This document shows positions 42,201-51,200 of a stretch of DNA of 64,000 nucleotides, piece after piece. The stretch's first letter is position 1. Each line of letters begins with the position of its first letter. This DNA is from Chiridota heheva (Eukaryota > Echinodermata > Holothuroidea > Apodida > Chiridotidae). The stretch is from positions 228,501 through 292,500 of the forward strand of contig JAIGNY010000904.1 in the NCBI GenBank assembly GCA_020152595.1, written 5' to 3'. A program made the translations under genes and the position numbers. The notes below the pieces were generated by a model. That model ran no database searches, was not told the origin of the DNA, and saw nothing but the letters and a program-made list of their open reading frames with translations.

Positions 42201-45200
42201 GTAAATCACATTCGGCTATTTCGATAAGGTCTAAACATGTTGGTAACATCTGCACTATCTGTTTGTATTGGTAAAATGTCATTTTGTGTTGTGCTTAGAG
42301 GTGAAAAACCATCTTGGGTGAAGAAACCACTCGATACCTTGTTTCATTGGGGAGATATAGAAAATTAGTCCAGAGGTTCAAGTTTATCTTATATGAAAGC
42401 AGACTTCAAAGAAACCACTCTACCTTGTTTCATTAGGGAGATTTAAAGAATTAGTTCAGGGGTTCAAGTCATATCATATATGAAAGCGGGCTTCAAAGAA
42501 ACCACTCTACCTTGTTTAATTAGGGATATTTAAAGAATTAGTTCAGGGGTTCAAGTCATATCTTATATGAAAGCAGGCTTCAAAGAAACCACTCGATACC
42601 TTGTTTCATTAGGGAGATTTAAAGAAGTACTCCAGGGGTTCAAGTCTATCTTATATGAAAGCGGATTTTAAAGAAACTACTCGATATCTTGTTTTATTAG
42701 GAAGATTTAAAGAATTAGTTCAGGGGTTCAAGTCTATCTTGTATGAAAGCGGACTTAAAAAAACCCACTTAATTTCTTGTTTCATTAGGGAGATTTAAAG
42801 AATTAGTTTAGGGGTTCAAGTCTATCTTATATGAAAGCGGACTTTAAGGAAACCACTCAATACCTTGTTTCATTAGGGAGATTTAAAGAATTAGTTCAGG
42901 GGTCCAAGTCTATCTTATATGAAAGCGGACTTCAAAGAAACCACTCGGTATCTTGTTTCATTAGGGAGATTTAAAGAATTAGTTCAGGGGTTCAAGTCGT
43001 ATCTTATATGAAAGCGGATTTCAAAGAAACCACTCGATACCTTGTTTTATTAGGGAGATTTAAAGAATCAGTTTAGGGGTTGAAGTCTATCTTATATTAA
43101 AGCGGACTTTAAAGAAACCACTCGATAACTTGTTTCATTAGGGAGATTTAAAGAATGAGTTCAGGGTTTAAGTCTATCTTATATGAAAGTGGACTTTAAA
43201 GAAACCACTTGATATCTTGTTTTATTAGGGAGATTTTAAAAATTAGTTTAGGGGTTCAAGTCTATCTTATATAAAAGCGGACTTTAAAAGAAACAAATAG
43301 TGAAGAAAGCATTCAAAACTTTATTCCGTTAAGGAGGTATCTAATTTAAAAGTTTGCTATCATTTAAAAACGACTGAAATCAGACTAGTTGTGATGTCAT
43401 ACATAGCCTCAGATTCCTCAAAGTCTTTATGTATTCTATCATATTTTGTCCTGCGATTTTGTGTCTTAAAAACCATGGGTTATGTCAATTAAGTAGTGAA
43501 ACTGAATCTAGGAAGGGTCTTTATAATATTCAACATGAAAAAACATCGAGAAAAATAATTTAAATAGTGAAAAAAATGTAATGAACTTCCTTTAAAATAC
43601 ATTAACAATTGTTAAGAATGTGAGGATGCAGACAACAAACTTCCAAAGTAGACTTATTACACCTGTTATTTCTACACAAATATGACAGAGCTTTAAACTT
43701 GAAGATCTCCTTAGTGGAATAAGGTTTTTTGAACGCTTTCTTCATTATTTTGTTTCTTTTGAAGCCCTTTTTTTTATATAAGATGGACATGATTGACCCC
43801 TGAACTAATCCTTTAAATATCTCAATGGAATAAGATTTGGAATGGATTTTTGAATGCTTTCTTCACCATTTTGTATGACGACGACGAGTGAACACACAAT
43901 TACAATGACGGGGTCTTCACCTGCGTATTCGGTTATGATAGTAACAATGCTATCACGAAACGCTTAATATGACCCGGAGGAGAACACAGGTACGACGTAC
44001 GGACAGACATAACATCGTCAACCAAGTCAATGTCCACAGCCTTTGATAACCTAGTTTTGGTGCACTGGCGACCATTTTGTATCTTATGAAGTCCTCTTTG
44101 ATATAACTTGCTGGACCACTGAACTAATCCTTTAAGAATATCACAAGTTTGTTTGGCTGGTTTAGAAGAGTGACACCACCAACTTGTTTCTCAACAATTA
44201 TAAATGTGTTTTATTGAAAATTTAGGTAAACTCTATTTCCTTATTAAAGTTTTTTATTTTAAATGTCTTTGAATAGTTGTCACAGGTCTTCCATCTAGGC
44301 TCTGTTTTGCTACTCAATGGGCAGAGCCTATGCAAAAGGTATCAATATTTATGTTCATCATCATGAACCTATGTCAAAATGAGTTGATTCAAACCATTTT
44401 CAACAAAATGTGGAATTGGTTTATGGAAACAGCATCGTAACTTCTTGGTGTAAATAAATATTTTTTCATTCTCTTGTGACAGTTAGGTATTATTATACTG
44501 CAAAACGTTATATTTATATATCCTACTAAGTCATTGTTATTATTTGTAAGATGTAAATTTCTTTTTTTGAGAGAAATTACATATCAAATGGAATTTCCGA
44601 TGGCCAGAATTCCTTGCATATAAATTGACCCATGATTTGCTATATTAGGATTTCATCTTTTCATTCCAAACATGTGATGTAGTACAGGATTAAAAGTAAT
44701 AGAATTGTGAAGCTCGGTGGTAGATAGTCAAACTCCTATCCCAAAGGCAATGGGTTTGATTCTTGGCACTAGTGCTTGGTTTGATTCTTAGCACAAGTCC
44801 TGTGTTGTATTTTAGAGCAAACTGCTTTAATATTCAACTTGTTTCAGTTTGCTCAGCTGTTCAATGAGTTCCAGCATTGCTGGGGAGTTAACCTAGGATG
44901 GACTGTATCCTGTCTAGGAAGAGTCAATGATTCTCATCCACTTGCACCATGGAAATTAGGTTATGCACCAGCCTTCATGGTACGGGAAATGATTTAAATA
45001 TTTTATAGAATAAAAACATTTTATGTAGACTATGATAAATTAATTTCATGCGATTGTCAATGACAAGAAATTAGCAGAATTGACCCAGAAATTGTTTTTC
45101 TTGTATTTTCAGGTTCTCCTGGGTGGCAGCAATGTTGATGAAGGGTTTAGTTTGGCCTTTCGCATCATTCAGGTATGACTTTTAAAGGTAGTTCTTCTTG

Positions 45201-48200
45201 TTTGTGATAAGAAATGCAAGTTTTCCTCATATATTTTAATGAAATTTTGCTGTTTGAGTTTGAACTTCAGTTCTAACACATTTTCCACTGTATTCCCAAG
45301 GACAATAAACATTGATTAAGTTTGATATCTTTTCCTGTATGCTTGGTCAGTATGATTTACTATTTCATCATTCTTTATGTTATTCCATTAATTCAGGATT
45401 GTTTGCTGAGCTCCTTTAAGCTACAATCTTGGACAAAACTTATTGGGACACCCTAGTTTCCCGTTCAATGTTGGTGAAATGAGTAGAAAATGTTGATAAT
45501 TGCTTTCCATGTCTCTGTATTTCCTAGTGAAATATTTTGACAACATTGAAAGAAGGAGAGGGGGGGCTTAAAATAGCTGTACATAAATGAATATTTGAAA
45601 TAACATGCAAACTTTCCGGTAAGCTGGTAAGGTGTCCCAACAGTTTTGTCCAAGATTGTTGAATAAGTTCTGTATTTGTAATGGCTCCATATGTTGGTTT
45701 AAGCTCTGTGTGCAAGAATACCTTGATCTTAACATGTTTTTAAAGTTTTCTGAAGATCTCTTCAAAATGCAGTATTTTTAGGTTGAGCAAACAATAACAA
45801 TTTGATTGGTAAACTTATTTTAGGTTAAAAGTAAATTCTTTTTATAATTCTCTTAATACACTATTATGTTTCCCTTCTACTTGGATGTTAAGCATTGTTG
45901 CTACACTTTCTTTGGTAATATCAGGATTTTCGTCTGTCTGATGCTCTCATCTACTCCCGGGCTGGAAGGTTTTTAGCCTCCTGTGGGAAGCGGAAAGAAA
46001 TTGAATACCTGATTAATTGCATTAAGGGGACAGGACTCTCAAGTGATGACAATTGTGATGAAGTCTTGATGAATTGTATCAGAGTCATGGTGGACAATCC
46101 AGCCTTTCTGAAGGATGCAGAGGCTTTGGTGAAGATCATCAAGAGTGATAGTAACAAGGTGAGGCTTTGGCTTTATCTTGAGCACAAGACAAAGTTCGGA
46201 AGAAACTTTTAGTTTTCTAGATACCACAAGTTTAAAAAGTCAACATCAATTATAAAGTCAAGTCTAGTTAAAAAGTCAAGTCTAGGTAAAAATTCAAGTC
46301 TAGTTAAAAAGTCAAGTCTAGTTAAAAAGTCAAGTGTTAACCCTTCATTTCCAATTTGACATGCACTTTTCAAAAAAATTTACTCGTCAAATAGGCCTAC
46401 AGAAGTGATTCTGGTATCATTTGAAAAAGCTTGAATAGTTCTTTCAGCAAATGTAACTTTTTGAAGATTTATAAAAAAAATGGGTTGAAATTAAGAAAAT
46501 TAAAAAAATGCAAAAAAAAAACGAAAAACGATTTATTTTTTCAAAGGCTTATTTGCCATACTTCCAGACCTTGCTTTTGCCTGAAAACATGTGAGGAACT
46601 TAACAAAGACATCAAGTTGTGATTTTTAGCCTTTTTGAGACCAAAATTGAAGCTATCAATCGCGATACAACTCACCTATGCGAAATATACTGTAAGAAAG
46701 GCCAATTTACATGCTTTTGATAGAAATCTTTATTCATGCTGATATTTAAGTATGAAAACAAATCCTACAGTAGGATATACGCAATGTAGTCTAGCTGTAA
46801 GGTGTGGTATTACTGTGTGGGCGCCCTGGGTTTGAATACCACACCAGATGCACGGCTTTGTTTTTCGTGAGTAATTACAGCGGTGATTATTTCTTTGTTT
46901 ATTTTCATTCTTTTTGCAGGTTTTGCTTTGAGAAAAAAAAATTAGGACTGGTATCATTGAAAGGAAATAACACAAACAATTTTAATATGCAAAAAAAGTT
47001 TTCCATTTTTATTATTCACAAGAAAAAATATAAGCTCAAAATAATTGGCCTAATTTCAACTAAAATTTGCATATTTATGTCGATGTTTTCTTTGCTTTGA
47101 CTTTTTTATTGAAAATTTATTGTCTTAGCAGTCACATAAACCAAACTTGATACGTGATACAAAACAAAAGGAAAGTTATGAAAATCAATTTTGAAAAAAA
47201 ATTCACGTTTTGGACCCCCTGGGACTTTTAAAATTAGTTGTTAAAAGTTTACACATTTTGAGGCATAAAATTACAAATTTGTGTACAAAATAAGAATATT
47301 TTTCCATAACATCTTGAGATTGCAAATCAAAATTAGTACACTGATTCCATTTTATGTCTCGTCTGACACCCACAGTTAAGACAATAACTAAATTTTGTGT
47401 AAAATATTTACTAGGATTCTTGAGTCTGTTGTGTCACTTATTGTCTCATACCAGTCACTTTGACACACATCTGCTAGTTCTTATGTATCTCCATAATGGA
47501 GTACTATTCTGACCAGCCTCAAGCAAATTATTAACACCAACCACCACCTGCATTATAAGAATTTCATTCTCTTTCTGAATTTCTGCTTAGAAATGGTCTT
47601 GATGTAAATTAAGGGGAACTGCCTTGCTCAGCCATTTGGTCCATTAGGGAGTGATTTTGGGAGTTTTGGAGAAAAAGTGATTGAATTCATGATCATTTTG
47701 AAATTATTTAAAATGATATAGGTTTCCAAAATCTAGCTGGCTGGATTAGATCATTCTACTGATCTGTAATGAGTAGGTGGCATTTAATGACAAACAAATC
47801 TTGAAATGCTCATATTTTAACAATTTCTTTTTTCATTATTGGTATAATTACAATTATCTTGTTAGTTTGTTCATGTTCATAGTATGAAAATTGTTGAATT
47901 TCAGTTGTACGAGTAGTGGGCCCCCTCAATATTATTTTGCCTTAGAAAAAAATCCATATTGTGCATTGGAACCTCAAAACATTTGGTTTTCTGGTAGTTT
48001 GTTTTTGTCGTGTTCTATTCTGTTTAAGATTACAATTTACAAACAAATTACAGGATCAAAGTACGAACTATGTCCACATGAAACTCTTCCTGACCCCATT
48101 AAATTTACATCTATGTACTTTCAGACTGTTTGTGTAGTTAAACTAATAAAAAGAAAGTGGGTGGATGCATGCGATCTTGTTTACTAATCAGGTGTGTTTT

Positions 48201-51200
48201 AAGGGTGTGCACAAATAATAACGCTTTATGAGGTCATTAGCAAACAAAGGTCAAAATAAATTTAAAGCATCCTGCAAGGAAATAAGATCAAAGGTTTGTC
48301 ATTCTTGGTATTTCTTAAACAAGTTTGTAATCTAATACTAATGTTGATGTTAATTGTTTATATTAACAGAAATTGATCCTTTTTAATAACTGACACACTT
48401 TCAATTCAGGAAACAGTTATTTAGTTTCATAAATATTATCAGTATTTTGTGTGGTATGTAAGTATACATCTGAACTTCTATGTGTGGATCAAGCCACTTC
48501 ATAAACACAATTTGTGTATGCATGATAATGTTAATTCTAGTAAAGGTCACTTATGATAGAAATAGTAGAGGTTGTATTTAGACGTACACTGTTCACTGTC
48601 ACAATATGTTATTTAGAAGATAACGCTCACTAAATTGACAGATTATGAGGAAATTCTTTCTAGAGAGTAATAGTTTCAAATATTAAAGAAAGCAAGGTAT
48701 TATTTTCTTAACATTTCCTGTTTACCAGTTTCCTGCTACAACCCAAAATGTATTTCAGTAGGGAGATAAACATTTGATATCTGCTTCATCACATACTCAT
48801 TGTGCTGAAATTGTAAAACAGCATTTTAACTTCTGATGTGCCAATAATACATTTAAATTTCTTATATGCAAACTGTATATTCAACTTCTAATGAAGTAAT
48901 ATTCACTTCACACTTACTGCTCCCTTCTCCTCAAGTAGATTTGAGGCCCTCAGCACAGAGATCCATCTCTTCCTGTCTTGTGCCACTTCACTGACTTGGT
49001 TCCAGCTCCCCCATCCAAGCATCTCTCTCTCCTTCTCTACCAGTCGCCTCTAAGTTGTTTTTGGCCTGCCTCTTTTTCTTTACCCAGCTGGTGTCCAGCA
49101 AAAAGCTACTCTGAATTATTGGTGGCATCTCTACGTAAATTATGTCTGATTTCTATCCATCTTTTCTCACGAATTGCTATGCTTGTCAGTACCATCTTTG
49201 TCTTTTTGTACAAGTCATTATTTGAAATATTACTGTTGGCCATCTGACTTTTGATATTTGCATAGGCAGTTTCATTGGAATGTATGTACTTTTTTTTAAT
49301 GTCATCCTCATTCATTCTCCATGTGCAAGATCCATATAGAGGCACTGTCATTACCTTTATTTTAGATATTTTAACTTTTGTTCTTAAGCTGTAGTTGTTA
49401 GATTTCCAAATGTTGTTTAAGGTGATGAAAATGTCTCTAGCCTTGCCTATTCATCTCCTTGTGTCAATCAGTGTTCCGCCATCTTTCGTCAGGGTTGCGC
49501 CTAAGTATGTGAATTATTTAATGTCATGCACCTCTTTTCTGTCACTGAAAAAGCATCTTGCCTTCTTGCGTTAATTCGCATCACCTTTGTCTGCTATTAT
49601 TCATTGATAGCCCTACATATCCTGCATTGGTTTGAAGTCATGAAATTTTTTCCTGTAAATGATCCCATTTGCTTGACAATAAGGCTATGTCATCGGTGTA
49701 ATCTAAATCTTCCAGTAGCATGCAGAAGTTCCACCTAATGCCATTCCTGTGACTATTGACAGTACGTCGCATTACCCAGTCAAGTGGAATGAGGAACAAG
49801 AAGCCTGACATGGGACATTCTTGCTTCACACCTGTAGCTACATCCAACCAATCTGATGTTACACCTTCATACAGGACTGCGGATTTACTTCCATCGTACC
49901 ACTGCTTTATAATATTGGTAACCTTCTGTGGTACACCATAGTGGCGCATTATATCCCACAGCTTTGCTCTGTCAATACTGTCAAAGGCCTTTTTAAAGTC
50001 AATAAATGTATAAGCGAGATTGCCATTCTATACACTGTTCTAAAATGTTTCTGAGGATGAGTATCTGTTAACTAGTGCCCCTTTCTTGCCTGAGCCCTGC
50101 TTACTCAGGTCTAAGTTTCCTGTCAACTGCATCCTTCATTTTGTCAATAATGATGTGCATCCTATAATCTTACTAGCTCTTGGTAGTAGTGAGATGCATC
50201 TGGAATTATTGCATATGGTAAGATAACCCTTCTTCGGTATTATGGTAATTAGGCTTTTCTTCCAGTCATGAGGCACTGTTTCCTCTGACCATATTTGATT
50301 AAACAAGCTGTGTAGTTCATAAGTGAAATAATATTAGCAAATGAAAATCCACCTCAGCCATTAGAATGTATTGATCATTCTATGCACTTTCATTGTCACA
50401 ATTTCCCAGCTATGTATTGTAGAATGTAATCATGTCTATAGGCCAGTGACACAGCCTGGGGTGGGGAAGGGGGGGGGAAGGGTGCCCATACCACTCGTTA
50501 AACTTTCAATGAATGTCCTCGCTCCCCACAACTCAATTGCTGAGTTCTTTCAAAAAAATCCTCCAGATAAAATAGTCTCCTTCCTTCAGCATGCATCCCT
50601 CTACAACCATATTTAATTCTCCTCTTCCACCCCCTCTCTTCTTTGTTTTTGTTTTACCCATGCACCTCCTTTCTCGATCACAGCTTTCTGGCTTTTGTTC
50701 TTGAATTTCTCTCATTCTTCCCCTGGTCTCTTTCCTTACTACCTCTAAAATGATCTGACCTCTCAGGCACAATTTGACCTTCGTTGTCGTGGTGCCGTTA
50801 AGACCTCATCAAACAAACAAACAAACAAACTGAATTACACACCCAAACATTAATATGCAGTCCCCGAGCCCCATAAAGTTGGTGTTGAGGGCCGAACTTC
50901 CAAAGCTCTGCAGATTCCCGTGTTTGATGTCAAGAAATGGCTGAATGTGATGAAGAATTGTTCAATATGGAGACTGGTTTAAATAGCAAATCCCCTGAAA
51001 GTAGGCAGAGTTTCTGGTTTTGATAGCAAAGAATTGCTGTTATCATATGTACAAAAATTACATTTTGAATTATCGAGCACAGTACCCTTACAAAAAATGA
51101 GTACAGTACACTTACAAAAAATGAGAACAAATGATTATTTACCATATAGCAAAAAATATCTTTAGCTGTAACAGTCTGTGGTAAATGTCATTGATAGAAA

